Part shown: positions 52,592 through 61,162 of the stretch, in pieces | How the letters are laid out: every line of letters begins with the position of its first letter | Numbering within the stretch: position 1 is the first letter of the stretch | Source of the DNA: Enterococcus devriesei | GTDB lineage: Bacteria > Bacillota > Bacilli > Lactobacillales > Enterococcaceae | Reading direction: 5' to 3' | Length of the DNA stretch: 64,000 bases | Assembly (NCBI RefSeq): GCF_001885905.1 | Contig: NZ_JXKM01000014.1 | Location: forward strand, 1-64,000 | Program-made: the position numbers and the translations under genes | The notes under the pieces: generated by a model | What the model saw: only the letters and a program-made list of their open reading frames with translations | Told to the model about the DNA's origin: nothing | Database searches by the model: none

Positions 52592-52634
52592 AAGCTTCCA
52601 CAAGAAATATTTCTTGTGGAAGCTTTTTTTTTTT
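52592..52634 (+). terminator. Terminator after lactate oxidase gene
   Basis: AAGCTTCCACAAGAAA pairs perfectly with TTTCTTGTGGAAGCTT, followed by a run of ten T. Confidence 0.92.
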
Positions 52635-52643
52635 GCATTTTCC

Positions 52644-52696
52644 TTGCGTACGCTTTCTTTTTAGTTTATCATGAATAAAAAGTTAGGTAAGCCTAA
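52644..52696 (+). promoter_or_regulatory. efaCBA promoter with DtxR/MntR-type operator
   Basis: TTGCGT, 17 bases and TATCAT form the promoter (52644-52672). Immediately downstream, TTAGGtaagCCTAA (52683-52696) is a perfect palindrome of the type bound by DtxR-family metal repressors. It lies across the transcription start, where a manganese-loaded repressor would block transcription. Confidence 0.7.
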
Positions 52697-52716
52697 AAAG
52701 AAAAGTGGGATGTTTA

Positions 52717-53466
52717 ATGGAAACGATTCGAGTAAAAGATTTAACCGTTGCCTATCGCGGAAAAATCGCTTTGAAAAAAGTCAATGTCACGTTATCGCCA
52801 GGTAAACTAACCGGTATCGTCGGGCCAAACGGTGCGGGAAAGTCAACATTGATGAAAGGTATTTTGGAGTTGGTTCCGACACAATCAGGAACGATTTTGT
52901 ATGGAGCGGACAAACTAAAAAAGCAGCGCAAGAAAATTGCTTACGTGGAACAAAGACAAGATATCGATCTAAGTTTCCCGATTGATGTTTTTGGCGTAGT
53001 TCTATTTGGAACCTATCCTCATTTAAAACTATTTCAACGACCAGGAAAAAAGGAAAAAGCTTTCGCCTCAGACTGTTTAGCAAAAGTTGGCTTGTCCGAA
53101 TTTGCCGAGCGTCAAATCAGTGAGCTATCTGGTGGGCAATTACAGCGTGTCTTCATTGCACGAGCATTAGCACAACAGGCTGAATGGATTTTATTAGATG
53201 AGCCCTTTGCTGGGATCGATGCGACGAGCGAGAAAATCATTATCGAACTGCTGAAAGAACTGAGGGATGAAGGGAAATCGATCGTGATCGTACATCATGA
53301 TTTACACAAAGTAACGGATTACTTTGATGAAGTGATCTTGCTAAACAAAGGATTGATTGCTTCAGGACCAGTGAATCAGACATACACGACCAAAAATATG
53401 GAAAAAACTTATGGGTCAGAAATTACTCAAATGTTACAGCTAGGAGGTGTTGAACGTGCTTCATGA
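52717..53466 (+). CDS. efaC: Manganese/metal ABC transporter ATP-binding protein EfaC
   Basis: 249 aa cytosolic ATPase. Walker A GPNGAGKST is near 37-45, Q-loop EQRQDIDL, signature LSGGQLQR near 137-144, Walker B WILLDEPFAG near 156-165, H-loop VHHD. First gene of a three-gene Mn/Zn-type uptake operon in the order ATPase-permease-binding protein, as in efaCBA of E. faecalis. GTGGGATG lies before the ATG; upstream GTG start not favoured. Overlaps efaB by 11 bases. Under the metal-dependent operator upstream. Confidence 0.92.
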   Translation: METIRVKDLTVAYRGKIALKKVNVTLSPGKLTGIVGPNGAGKSTLMKGILELVPTQSGTILYGADKLKKQRKKIAYVEQRQDIDLSFPIDVFGVVLFGTYPHLKLFQRPGKKEKAFASDCLAKVGLSEFAERQISELSGGQLQRVFIARALAQQAEWILLDEPFAGIDATSEKIIIELLKELRDEGKSIVIVHHDLHKVTDYFDEVILLNKGLIASGPVNQTYTTKNMEKTYGSEITQMLQLGGVERAS

Positions 53467-54310
53467 GTTCATTCAAGGCTTGACGAATTATCAATTTTTA
53501 CAAAATGCATTGATTACTTCGATCATGGTGGGAATTTCCGCCGGTGTGATCGGTTCATTTATCATTTTGCGAGGAATGTCCTTGATGGGAGACGCAATCT
53601 CCCATGCGGTTTTACCTGGTGTTGCGATCTCGTATATGCTGGGTAGCAGCTACATTATTGGTGCAACGTTTTTCGGGATTGTCTCAGCGGGGTTAATCGG
53701 ATTCGTTGGAAAACATAGTCGCTTGAAAAACGATACGGCGATCGGAATAGTTTTCAGTTCCTTCTTTGCGTTAGGAATTATTTTGATTTCCTTCGCTCGC
53801 AGTGCGACGGATTTGTATCACATTTTGTTCGGGAATGTTTTGGCCGTTCGCGATTCGGATATGTATTTAACCGCGATTGTCATGGGAATTGTGGTACTGG
53901 CGGTTTTACTATTTTACAAGCAGTTGAAATTGACCTCTTTTGCTCCGACAATGGCGCAGTCTTATGGGTGGAATATTAGCTTGATTAATTATGGACTGAT
54001 GTTCTTACTGACGTTAGTAGCGGTCACTTCTTTACAAACCGTTGGAACGATCCTGGTCATTGCTATGCTGATTACACCGGCGGCTACCGCCTATCAATTG
54101 ACCAATAAGCTTTCTGTGATGGTGGGATTATCAACGCTATTCGGGGTATTGAGTGCCATCATCGGGTTATATTTTAGTTATAGTTACAATTTGCCTTCTG
54201 GTGCGACAATTGTTATGGCGGCAGCGATCTTTTTCATCGCCGCTTTCCTATTTTCGCCTACCAAGGGCTTGATTCAACAACTAAGAAAGGAGCAATTAAA
54301 TGAAGCATAA
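53456..54310 (+). CDS. efaB: Manganese/metal ABC transporter permease EfaB
   Basis: 284 aa, eight or so TM segments of the ABC-3 permease family. SLMGDAISHAVLPGVAISY near 42-60 is the coupling-helix region typical of Mn/Zn permeases. GTG start eight bases after AGGAGG, inside the efaC end; an earlier GTG overlaps the ribosome site. Forms the membrane channel with EfaC. Overlaps efaA by 11 bases. Confidence 0.9.
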   Translation: MLHEFIQGLTNYQFLQNALITSIMVGISAGVIGSFIILRGMSLMGDAISHAVLPGVAISYMLGSSYIIGATFFGIVSAGLIGFVGKHSRLKNDTAIGIVFSSFFALGIILISFARSATDLYHILFGNVLAVRDSDMYLTAIVMGIVVLAVLLFYKQLKLTSFAPTMAQSYGWNISLINYGLMFLLTLVAVTSLQTVGTILVIAMLITPAATAYQLTNKLSVMVGLSTLFGVLSAIIGLYFSYSYNLPSGATIVMAAAIFFIAAFLFSPTKGLIQQLRKEQLNEA

Positions 54311-55229
54311 AAAAATAATTTTTGTCGGGATTTTAAGCTTGTTGTTATTGGCAGGCTGCGGAACAAAGGATGAAGAAAACGCAGCGTCAGACGATTCTAA
54401 AAAGACAAGTGTAGTTGCAACAAACTCAATTATTGCAGATATGGTCAAAGAAGTGGGGGCTGATCAAGTCAGTGTCAAAAGCCTTGTGCCAGTTGGGACA
54501 GACCCCCACGAGTATGAACCTTTGCCTGAAGACATCAAGCAGGCTAGTGAAGCAGACATTGTCTTTTATAACGGGCTCAATTTAGAAACGGGAAACGGTT
54601 GGTTTAATAAATTGATGGAAACAGCGGATAAGAAAGAAAATGAAGATTACTTTGCGGTCAGCAAGGAAGTTGAACCGATTCACTTAACCGGTAATACGAA
54701 GCAAGAAGATCCCCACGCTTGGTTGAATATTTCCAATGGAATCGTGTATGTTAAAGAAATCCAACACGTGTTAAGTGAAAAAGACCCAGAGAACAAAGAC
54801 CATTATCAGAAAAATGCAGAAGCTTATATTAAGCAATTAGAAGAGCTGGATACGACAGCAAAAGATGCGTTTGCTGACATTCCAGATGAGAAAAAATTGT
54901 TGGTTACCAGCGAAGGGGCTTTTAAATATTTTTCTAAGGCCTATGATTTAACTGCTGCTTATATTTGGGAAATCAATACGGAAAGTCAAGGAACACCAGA
55001 GCAAATGAAACAAGTAGTTGAAAAAGTTCGTGCGTCGAAGGTACCATCATTATTTGTCGAAACGAGTGTGGATAAACGGAGTATGGAACGACTTTCAAAA
55101 GAAGTTGATCTGCCGATTTATAGCGAGCTGTATACCGATTCGTTGGCCAAAAAAGGGGAGCCAGGGGATAGCTATTATAAAATGATGAAATGGAATCTAG
55201 AAAAGATCCATGAAGGTTTGATGGAATAA
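54300..55229 (+). CDS. efaA: Manganese-binding lipoprotein EfaA
   Basis: 309 aa, cluster A-I (PsaA/EfaA/MntC) binding protein. Lipobox LAGC near 17-20. Metal-ligand positions: H in GTDPHEYEP near 70, H in QEDPHAWLN near 138, E in IWEINTESQGTPE near 220-232, D in YTDSLAKKGEPGD near 280-292. This is the EfaA-like metal set expected for Mn2+. It doubles as an antigen/adhesin in pathogenic relatives. AAAGGAGC precedes the ATG. Last gene of the operon, terminator downstream. Confidence 0.92.
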   Translation: MKHKKIIFVGILSLLLLAGCGTKDEENAASDDSKKTSVVATNSIIADMVKEVGADQVSVKSLVPVGTDPHEYEPLPEDIKQASEADIVFYNGLNLETGNGWFNKLMETADKKENEDYFAVSKEVEPIHLTGNTKQEDPHAWLNISNGIVYVKEIQHVLSEKDPENKDHYQKNAEAYIKQLEELDTTAKDAFADIPDEKKLLVTSEGAFKYFSKAYDLTAAYIWEINTESQGTPEQMKQVVEKVRASKVPSLFVETSVDKRSMERLSKEVDLPIYSELYTDSLAKKGEPGDSYYKMMKWNLEKIHEGLME

Positions 55230-55230
55230 G

Positions 55231-55260
55231 AAAAAACAGCTGGATTTCCAGCTGCTTTTT
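55231..55260 (+). terminator. Terminator after efaA
   Basis: CAGCTGG pairs with CCAGCTG across a 4-base loop, then a C and T5. Confidence 0.8.
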
Positions 55261-55263
55261 ACG

Positions 55264-55320
55264 GTTAAACGGTGGGCCAGAAGTAGCTTCTTCGGAACTA
55301 AGTGGAACACTTCTAACCCA
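55264..55320 (+). repeat. Intergenic repeat, short form
   Basis: Shares about 35 bases (AAACGGTG ... CAGAAGTAGCTTCTTCGGAA) with the reverse complement of 7815-7848. AGAAGT pairs with ACTTCT to form a hairpin. It sits between the ends of efaA and sdaAA and looks like a shortened version of the 7.7-kb element. Confidence 0.65.
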
Positions 55321-55328
55321 ACCTCTTA

Positions 55329-56213
55329 TTAAACGGTTGCTTTTTCTGGTTCGCCAAAGACTTGACGTTTCAAGCGTAAACCAGTAGGAGTTGTTGCTAC
55401 GCCGCCTTCAGCGGTTTCTTTAAAGATCTGAGGCATCGCGCGGCCTACTTTGTACATGGCTTCCACGACTTCATCTGGTGGGATGACACTGCGAATACCG
55501 GCAAGCGCCATATCGGCTGAGATGAAGGCTTGAGAAGCGCCCATCGCATTCCGTTTGACACAAGGAACCTCAACTAAGCCAGCCACTGGATCACAGATTA
55601 AGCCCATCACATTTTTTAAAGTGATCGCTAAAGCGTTTGAAGCCATTTCCGGTGTCCCACCGTTCGCGGCCACTAAAGCAGCTGCGGACATTGCGCTAGC
55701 TGAACCAACTTCGGCTTGACAGCCGCCTTCAGCCCCTGAGATAGAAGCATTATTGGCCATTACTAAACCAAATGCACCGGCAGTAAATAGAAAATCAAGT
55801 TGTTCTTCATGACTTAATTCCAATTTTTCCCGAGCCGCCATTAAGACCCCAGGTAAAACACCGGCACTACCAGCAGTTGGCGTCGCGCAAACCAAGCCCA
55901 TTTTTGCGTTGACTTCGTTGACGGCGATCCCGTTACGTACGGCTTTCAAGATTGTTTCACCGCTCATAAATTTACCGCTTTCGATGTAGTCGTTCATTCG
56001 TTTCGCGTCGCCGCCAGTGATCTTCGTTACCGAAGTCACACCTTCGATGCCTTCTTCAATCGAACTTTCCATTACTTCTAAATTGCGTTCCATCAACGCA
56101 ATGATTTCTTCCCGCGTACGATCCGTTAATTCCATTTCAGTTGCGATCATTAATTCGCCAACTGTCGGATAATCCTTTGCTTGTTCGACAAGCTCTTGGA
56201 TTGTATAAAACAT
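55329..56213 (-). CDS. sdaAA: L-serine dehydratase, alpha subunit
   Basis: 294 aa, iron-sulfur serine dehydratase alpha chain: MGLVCATPTAGSAGVLPGVL near 105-124 and GAEGGCQAEVGSASAMSAAAL near 160-180. The cysteines expected to hold the 4Fe-4S cluster are present in these and in GLICDPVAGLVEVPCVKRN near 204-222. Converts L-serine to pyruvate and ammonia with SdaAB. ATG after GGAGGAATTGGC. 45 bases downstream of sdaAB on the same strand. Confidence 0.93.
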   Translation of the reverse strand: MFYTIQELVEQAKDYPTVGELMIATEMELTDRTREEIIALMERNLEVMESSIEEGIEGVTSVTKITGGDAKRMNDYIESGKFMSGETILKAVRNGIAVNEVNAKMGLVCATPTAGSAGVLPGVLMAAREKLELSHEEQLDFLFTAGAFGLVMANNASISGAEGGCQAEVGSASAMSAAALVAANGGTPEMASNALAITLKNVMGLICDPVAGLVEVPCVKRNAMGASQAFISADMALAGIRSVIPPDEVVEAMYKVGRAMPQIFKETAEGGVATTPTGLRLKRQVFGEPEKATV

Positions 56214-56258
56214 GCCAATTCCTCCAATCTATAATATAAAAATACGTTCATAGTCGAT

Positions 56259-56933
56259 CTATTTGAAATAAGTCACACTCAAGACATCGTCTTCACACTT
56301 GATTTCCTGTCTCAATCCTTCTGGATCGTCTGGCGTATCATCGATTTCTAATAGTACGATGCCGTTTTCTCCCCGAGTTTTGCGGGTCATGGTTACTTTC
56401 CCGATATTCAAGCCATGCTTCATGAAAATAGTCGAAACACGTGAAAGTAAACCTGGGACGTCTTTATTAATAATGATATAGGTTGGATTGCCCATGCCTA
56501 ATGAGATGCTGTAGCCGTTCATTTCCGTAATTTGGATATTTCCGCCGCCGATGGAAACACCTGTGATAGACATCTCAAGATCGCCTTTGATCATGCGCAA
56601 GGTCACTGTGTTAGGGTGATCGGCAATTTCTTTTTTAGGAACAAACAAAACTTCCATCCCTTGTTCGTGAGCGATTTTCAATGAATCGGATAAACGAGGG
56701 TCGTCTGGGTCCATCCCTAAAATACCACCGACTAAAGCAATGTCGGTCCCATGACCTCGGTACGTTTTGGCAAAAGATTCAAACAAGTCAAACTCAACTG
56801 AATCTGGTCGTTCACCAAAGATCATGCGGCAAACTTTTCCGATTCGCGCTGCACCCGCTGTATGCGAGCTGCTTGGGCCCACCATTACTGGACCAATAAT
56901 GTCAAAAACACTTCGATATTTTAAAACTTCCAT
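56259..56933 (-). CDS. sdaAB: L-serine dehydratase, beta subunit
   Basis: 224 aa. N-terminal serine dehydratase beta domain (YRSVFDIIGPVMVGPSSSHTAGAARIGK, residues 6-33) and a C-terminal ACT domain (about 148-224, YIIINKDVPGLLSRVSTIF), probably a regulatory amino-acid-binding module. The two-subunit enzyme is the Gram-positive form. Ribosome site GGGAGGTTTAAAATA. Supplies pyruvate from serine; divergent from rplK across a 297-base region. Confidence 0.93.
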   Translation of the reverse strand: MEVLKYRSVFDIIGPVMVGPSSSHTAGAARIGKVCRMIFGERPDSVEFDLFESFAKTYRGHGTDIALVGGILGMDPDDPRLSDSLKIAHEQGMEVLFVPKKEIADHPNTVTLRMIKGDLEMSITGVSIGGGNIQITEMNGYSISLGMGNPTYIIINKDVPGLLSRVSTIFMKHGLNIGKVTMTRKTRGENGIVLLEIDDTPDDPEGLRQEIKCEDDVLSVTYFK

Positions 56934-57111
56934 TATTTTAAACCTCCCTAATCTATCCGATGAAAATCCTCATCAATTCGATCATAGTGTAACATATACG
57001 CTTTCTGAAAAAAGTAAGATTAACAATTTATTTTGTTATTCTCATAGTAGTTAAAGAGATTGTGAAGTATTTTATTATTGTCAGAATTTTTAGTTTGAAA
57101 ATAATTTCATC

Positions 57112-57140
57112 TTGCATTTAGCAAGAAACTCTGCTATGAT
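57112..57140 (+). promoter_or_regulatory. Promoter of rplK-rplA
   Basis: TTGCAT, a 17-base spacer and TATGAT, about 90 bases before rplK. Confidence 0.65.
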
Positions 57141-57170
57141 ACCAAAGTGTGTTTTGTTCACACGGTTTTA

Positions 57171-57230
57171 GTGGGAGGAGAAATTTTGATCTCCAATTAA
57201 CCACATCACGGACCCAAGGAGGTATGTCTC
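57171..57230 (+). promoter_or_regulatory. rplK leader motif (candidate L1-binding site, copy 1)
   Basis: GTGGGAGG (57171-57178) and TAACCACATCA (57198-57208) frame a GGAG/CTCC hairpin, with GTGG able to pair with CCAC. The same two boxes recur before rplA, suggesting a shared regulatory RNA motif. Confidence 0.5.
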
Positions 57231-57653
57231 GTGGCAAAGAAAGTAGAAAAATTAGTTAAACTGCAAATTCCTGCAGGGAAAGCAACTCCAGCTCCCCCAG
57301 TAGGTCCTGCACTAGGTCAAGCCGGTATCAACATCATGGGATTCACTAAAGAATTCAATGCTCGTACAGCTGATCAAGCAGGTTTAATCATCCCAGTTGT
57401 GATTTCTGTATATGAAGACCGTTCATTTACATTCATCACAAAAACACCACCAGCTGCAGTATTATTGAAAAAAGCTGCTAACGTGGAAAAAGGTTCAGGC
57501 GAACCAAACAAAACTAAAGTTGCAAAAGTTACTAGCGATCAAGTAAAAGAAATCGCTGAGTTGAAAATGCAAGACCTAAACGCTGCTAACGTTGAGTCAG
57601 CAATGCGCATGGTTGAAGGAACTGCACGAAGCATGGGAATCACTGTCGAATAA
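57231..57653 (+). CDS. rplK: 50S ribosomal protein L11
   Basis: 140 aa: [23 protein letters not shown] near 16-38 is the L11 N-terminal signature; C-terminal rRNA-binding part SMGITVE. It belongs to the GTPase-associated centre and is needed for RelA-type ribosome sensing. GTG start eight bases after AGGAGG. Paired with rplA downstream. Confidence 0.98.
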   Translation: MAKKVEKLVKLQIPAGKATPAPPVGPALGQAGINIMGFTKEFNARTADQAGLIIPVVISVYEDRSFTFITKTPPAAVLLKKAANVEKGSGEPNKTKVAKVTSDQVKEIAELKMQDLNAANVESAMRMVEGTARSMGITVE

Positions 57654-57713
57654 GTTTCGACACCCCAAGAAAGTAGCTTCTCAGTTGGCTCCCTATCTAA
57701 AGATACGGAACAC

Positions 57714-57756
57714 GTGGGAGGTTCTACCGTTATAACCACATCAAGGAGGAAACAAA
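57714..57756 (+). promoter_or_regulatory. rplA leader motif (candidate L1-binding site, copy 2)
   Basis: GTGGGAGG (57714-57721) and TAACCACATCA (57733-57743) repeat the boxes before rplK with a shorter spacer. The motif ends at the AAGGAGG ribosome site of rplA. Confidence 0.5.
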
Positions 57757-58446
57757 ATGGCTAAAAAGAGCAAAAAAATGCAAGATGCATTAAAAAAAGT
57801 TGATGCAACAAAAGCTTACCCAGTTGCGGAAGCAGTAGCATTAGCAAAAGAAATTAACTTCGCAAAATTTGACGCAACGGTTGAAGTTGCTTACAAATTA
57901 AGCGTTGATCCTAAAAAAGCAGACCAACAAATCCGTGGAGCAGTTGTGCTTCCAAACGGAACTGGTAAAACACAAACTGTTTTAGTATTCGCTAAAGGCG
58001 AAAAAGCAAAAGAAGCAGAAGCTGCTGGCGCTGATTTCGTTGGCGACGACGACATGGTTGCAAAAATCCAAGGTGGATGGTTCGACTTTGACGTTGTTGT
58101 AGCGACACCTGACATGATGGCTACAGTTGGTAAATTAGGTCGTGTGCTTGGACCAAAAGGTTTAATGCCTAACCCTAAAACTGGTACTGTAACGATGGAT
58201 GTTACAAAAGCGGTTGAAGAAGTTAAAGCTGGTAAAGTAACTTACCGTGTTGATAAAGCTGGTAACGTTCATGTACCAATCGGTAAAGTATCATTCGATG
58301 ATGCTAAATTGGTTGAAAACTTTAACACAATCAACGAAACTTTAGTAAAAGCAAAACCTGCAACTGCTAAAGGTCAATACATCAAAAACATTTCAATGAC
58401 TACAACATTTGGACCTGGTATCCATGTTGAACAAACTGCTATCTAA
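57757..58446 (+). CDS. rplA: 50S ribosomal protein L1
   Basis: 229 aa. [18 protein letters not shown] near 129-146 is the L1 signature; N- and C-terminal parts form one domain around the inserted second domain. It builds the L1 stalk that handles E-site tRNA, and in bacteria often represses its own operon by binding the mRNA. AAGGAGGAAACAAA precedes the ATG. Normal length. Confidence 0.98.
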   Translation: MAKKSKKMQDALKKVDATKAYPVAEAVALAKEINFAKFDATVEVAYKLSVDPKKADQQIRGAVVLPNGTGKTQTVLVFAKGEKAKEAEAAGADFVGDDDMVAKIQGGWFDFDVVVATPDMMATVGKLGRVLGPKGLMPNPKTGTVTMDVTKAVEEVKAGKVTYRVDKAGNVHVPIGKVSFDDAKLVENFNTINETLVKAKPATAKGQYIKNISMTTTFGPGIHVEQTAI

Positions 58447-58464
58447 ATTTATTTTTAGAATAGT

Positions 58465-58503
58465 GCTTGACTTGACTAACTTATCTATGGTAAGTTAGTC
58501 AAG
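58465..58503 (+). terminator. Hairpin after rplA
   Basis: CTTGACTAACTTA pairs perfectly with TAAGTTAGTCAAG (6-base loop), with weak T content downstream. It separates the rplKA and rplJL units. Confidence 0.6.
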
Positions 58504-58509
58504 GTTAAT

Positions 58510-58631
58510 TTATTAACTGTACCGAAGACAGTAGGTGGCGTAAGTCTTAATTTCCTACCGAGGACGTTTATTGAGAACATTCAATAGTCCCTCTATGTCT
58601 ACGGTGGCATAGGGTATTTTTTTGCTTCGAG
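58510..58631 (+). promoter_or_regulatory. L10 leader (rplJ autoregulatory RNA) with attenuator
   Basis: Contains the conserved ACCGAAGACAGTAGGTG ... CTTAAT ... CCTACCGAGG arrangement of the L10 leader, bound by the L10(L12)4 complex. It is followed by a terminator-like hairpin (CCCTCTATG / CATAGGG) and T7 at 58591-58622. Confidence 0.88.
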
Positions 58632-58674
58632 CGAAAAAATTCTCTTCCATCAAAATCAGGAGGTGAAATATATA

Positions 58675-59175
58675 ATGAGTGAAGTAGCAATCGCTAAAAA
58701 AGCCGCTATTGTTGAAGAAGTCACTGAAAAATTCAGCGCAGCAGCTTCAGCCGTTATCGTTGACTATCGTGGTCTTACTGTAGAACAAGTGACTGAACTA
58801 CGTAAACAATTACGTGACGCTAACGTTGAAATGAAAGTTATCAAAAATTCTATCTTGGTTCGTGCCGCTGAAAAAGCTGGCTTGAACGGATTAGAAGAAG
58901 TATTTTCAGGACCTACTGCTGTTGCATTTAGTAATGAGGATGTAGTTGCTCCAGCTAAAATTATCGACGAGTTCGCTAAAACAGCTGATAAACTAGAAAT
59001 CAAAGGCGGTATCATTGAAGGAAAAGTAGCTTCTATCGAAGAAATTACTGCTCTTGCAAAACTACCGAACCGCGATGGACTTCTTTCTATGCTATTATCT
59101 GTTCTTCAAGCGCCAGTCCGCAACGTGGCTTACGCTGTGAAAGCAGTCGCAGAAAAAGAAGACGAAGTAGCTTAA
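58675..59175 (+). CDS. rplJ: 50S ribosomal protein L10
   Basis: 166 aa. [34 protein letters not shown] near 9-42 is the L10 N-terminus that contacts 23S rRNA and L11; the C-terminal helix carries L7/L12 dimers. ATG chosen after AGGAGGTGAAATATATA; four upstream codons belong to the ribosome site region. Controlled by the L10 leader. Confidence 0.97.
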   Translation: MSEVAIAKKAAIVEEVTEKFSAAASAVIVDYRGLTVEQVTELRKQLRDANVEMKVIKNSILVRAAEKAGLNGLEEVFSGPTAVAFSNEDVVAPAKIIDEFAKTADKLEIKGGIIEGKVASIEEITALAKLPNRDGLLSMLLSVLQAPVRNVAYAVKAVAEKEDEVA

Positions 59176-59229
59176 TCGCTGCATAATATATAAAAAATAA
59201 AAAACTTACCTAAACGGAGGAAACTTAAA

Positions 59230-59598
59230 ATGGCATTAAACATTGAAAACATTGTTGAAGAGCTTAAAGGCGCAACAATCTTAGAATTAAACGACTTAGT
59301 TAAAGCTATCGAAGACGAATTTGGCGTAACTGCTGCTGCTCCTGTAGCTGCTGCTGGTGCTGCTGCTGGACCTGCTGCTGAAGAACAAACAGAATTTACT
59401 GTTGAATTAACAGCTGTCGGCGACCAAAAAGTTAAAGTTATCAAAGCAGTTCGTGAAGCAACTGGCTTAGGCTTGAAAGAAGCTAAAGCTGTAGTTGATG
59501 GCGCTCCTGCACCAGTTAAAGAAGACGTTTCTAAAGACGACGCTGAAGCATTAAAAGCTGCTTTAGAAGAAGTTGGCGCAACAGTAACAGTAAAATAA
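59230..59598 (+). CDS. rplL: 50S ribosomal protein L7/L12
   Basis: 122 aa: N-terminal dimerisation domain, an Ala/Gly-rich hinge near 36-53, and a C-terminal factor-binding domain ([24 protein letters not shown] near 74-97). Forms the stalk that recruits translation GTPases. ACGGAGGAAACTTAAA precedes the ATG. Ends at a strong terminator. Confidence 0.98.
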   Translation: MALNIENIVEELKGATILELNDLVKAIEDEFGVTAAAPVAAAGAAAGPAAEEQTEFTVELTAVGDQKVKVIKAVREATGLGLKEAKAVVDGAPAPVKEDVSKDDAEALKAALEEVGATVTVK

Positions 59599-59611
59599 TC
59601 ACTTTTGATTA

Positions 59612-59648
59612 TTCAACCGGAGATCTGATTTCAGATCTCCGGTTTTTT
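59612..59648 (+). terminator. Terminator after rplL
   Basis: ACCGGAGATCTGA pairs with TCAGATCTCCGGT, followed by T6. Confidence 0.9.
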
Positions 59649-59666
59649 GTCTTACATTCTCAAAAT

Positions 59667-59700
59667 AAAAAAAGCCAAACAGCAAGTTGTTTGGCTTAAG
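59667..59700 (-). terminator. Terminator of the Ser/Thr-rich lipoprotein gene
   Basis: AAGCCAAACA pairs with TGTTTGGCTT; read on the minus strand it is followed by T7. Confidence 0.85.
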
Positions 59701-59711
59701 GATACATCCCT

Positions 59712-60350
59712 TTATTGTAAGACTTCGATCATGACATCTTGCTGATCCTCGGGAACATTTCCCGCATAATTTGGCGTAGCTAAGGATAATCCACCTTGTT
59801 TATTATGGAAGAGATACAATTCGTTCGCTTGTTGATTTGAAATGGTCGGACCGGAAATCTGACCGCCGATCACAAGCTGCGTGCTTACTTGAACAGTTCG
59901 AATGTCATTATTGTTAGCGGAGAATACCCGAATCGTTTTGACTGGAACATTTTGCATCGAGAAAGCATAGACGGTTGCTTGGCTCGTTCCGCCATCGAAC
60001 GTTAGTTGGTTGGAATTTGTATTGATATTGATAGAATCGGGAACGTTCATGCCGGTAAAATAAAAGGTTGCATAACCACCTAATTCATTTTGTGATACTG
60101 TATCAGTTGCTGGCTCTTGGCTTGAATCAGCAGTACTAGAAGGGGTGGTGCTAACTGGTTCATCTGTAGTTGTTTGACTGATCGTATCAGATGTTTCCGA
60201 AGTAGTGGAACTCGTCGTTTCTGACGTAACGATCGTTGAGGAGACAGAGTTTGATTGTTTTGACTTATTGGTTGAATTATCAGGTGAGTCCTGTTTGCAT
60301 CCGGTCAATAGAAGGGATGCCATAATGCAGGCAAAAATAATTTTTTTCAT
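59712..60350 (-). CDS. Ser/Thr-rich lipoprotein of unknown function
   Basis: 212 aa. Signal peptide with lipobox LLTGC (Cys18). A long Ser/Thr-rich low-complexity linker spans about 25-88. A C-terminal beta-rich domain follows (GYATFYFTGMNVPDSINI; QANELYLFHNKQGGLSLATPNY). I do not recognise the domain. The layout suggests a surface lipoprotein whose domain is held away from the membrane. Ribosome site GGGAGTGATTACTA. Single gene with terminator. Confidence 0.8.
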   Translation of the reverse strand: MKKIIFACIMASLLLTGCKQDSPDNSTNKSKQSNSVSSTIVTSETTSSTTSETSDTISQTTTDEPVSTTPSSTADSSQEPATDTVSQNELGGYATFYFTGMNVPDSININTNSNQLTFDGGTSQATVYAFSMQNVPVKTIRVFSANNNDIRTVQVSTQLVIGGQISGPTISNQQANELYLFHNKQGGLSLATPNYAGNVPEDQQDVMIEVLQ

Positions 60351-60532
60351 TAGTAATCACTCCCTTATACATAGTATATCAAAAAAATGTAATTGTAGTT
60401 GCTTTCACAATCGTTTGTTACAACTTTAGCTTGTCTCGTTTGACAGATTTTGGTCCTGTGAGCAGTTTCATTGAAATCTCCCCCGAAACAGCCTACACTT
60501 ATAATCAGTAAGTAGGAAAGGAATGAGGATTT

Positions 60533-60934
60533 TTGAAGAAAATGTATGAGACAGCTATGATTAATCATGGTGGACGTAATGGGGATGTTCAAGCGCCAAA
60601 TGGTAGTATGAAAATGAAGATTGAGCCACCTTCAATTCATTCAGAGGGGACGAATCCTGAGCAATTATTTGCGGCTGGCTATGCCTCTTGTTTCAATGGT
60701 GCAGTACATCATATGCTGAAAGAACATAATATTGAGTCGGATGCTGAAGTAAAAGCTCGTGTTTCTTTATATCAATTAGAAGATGGCGGCTATCAAATCG
60801 GCGTTATCCTTGAAACATCATTACCAGGTGTGGAGAAGGAAGAAGCCCAGAAGATCGTTGAAGAAGCTCATGAATTTTGTCCTTATTCAAAAGCAACTCG
60901 CGGCAATATCGATGTTGAAGTTGAATTGGTTTAG
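60533..60934 (+). CDS. ohr: Organic hydroperoxide resistance protein (Ohr/OsmC)
   Basis: 133 aa. The two redox cysteines lie in GYASCFNGA (near 57-65) and EFCPYSKAT (near 116-124), the Ohr pattern; NPEQLFAAGYASC is the family signature. It reduces organic hydroperoxides using lipoyl or other thiols. TTG start giving MKKMYET agrees with Ohr N-termini; an ATG three codons later is an alternative. Single gene with a TATAAT upstream at 60500-60505. Confidence 0.88.
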   Translation: MKKMYETAMINHGGRNGDVQAPNGSMKMKIEPPSIHSEGTNPEQLFAAGYASCFNGAVHHMLKEHNIESDAEVKARVSLYQLEDGGYQIGVILETSLPGVEKEEAQKIVEEAHEFCPYSKATRGNIDVEVELV

Positions 60935-60961
60935 TTGTTAGTATCGTTGAAATAACATAAG

Positions 60962-61019
60962 TACTCTTCTTTCATTTTCTTTCACTAAGAGTGTAAAGAA
61001 ATGAAAGAAGAGTTTTTTG
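60962..61019 (+). terminator. Terminator after ohr
   Basis: ACTCTTCTTTCATT pairs with AATGAAAGAAGAGT, with additional inner pairing, then T6. Confidence 0.88.
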
Positions 61020-61162
61020 CGTTTTGATAACGATCTTTATTTAAAAAAATATTTCTTATAAATAATAAAAGAAAGAGAAAAATAAGAGGGATGGGTTATT
61101 GCTTTACAAAAAAAAGCTATTTAAATAAAATGATTATTCAAATATTTATTGAAGGAAGTTGG

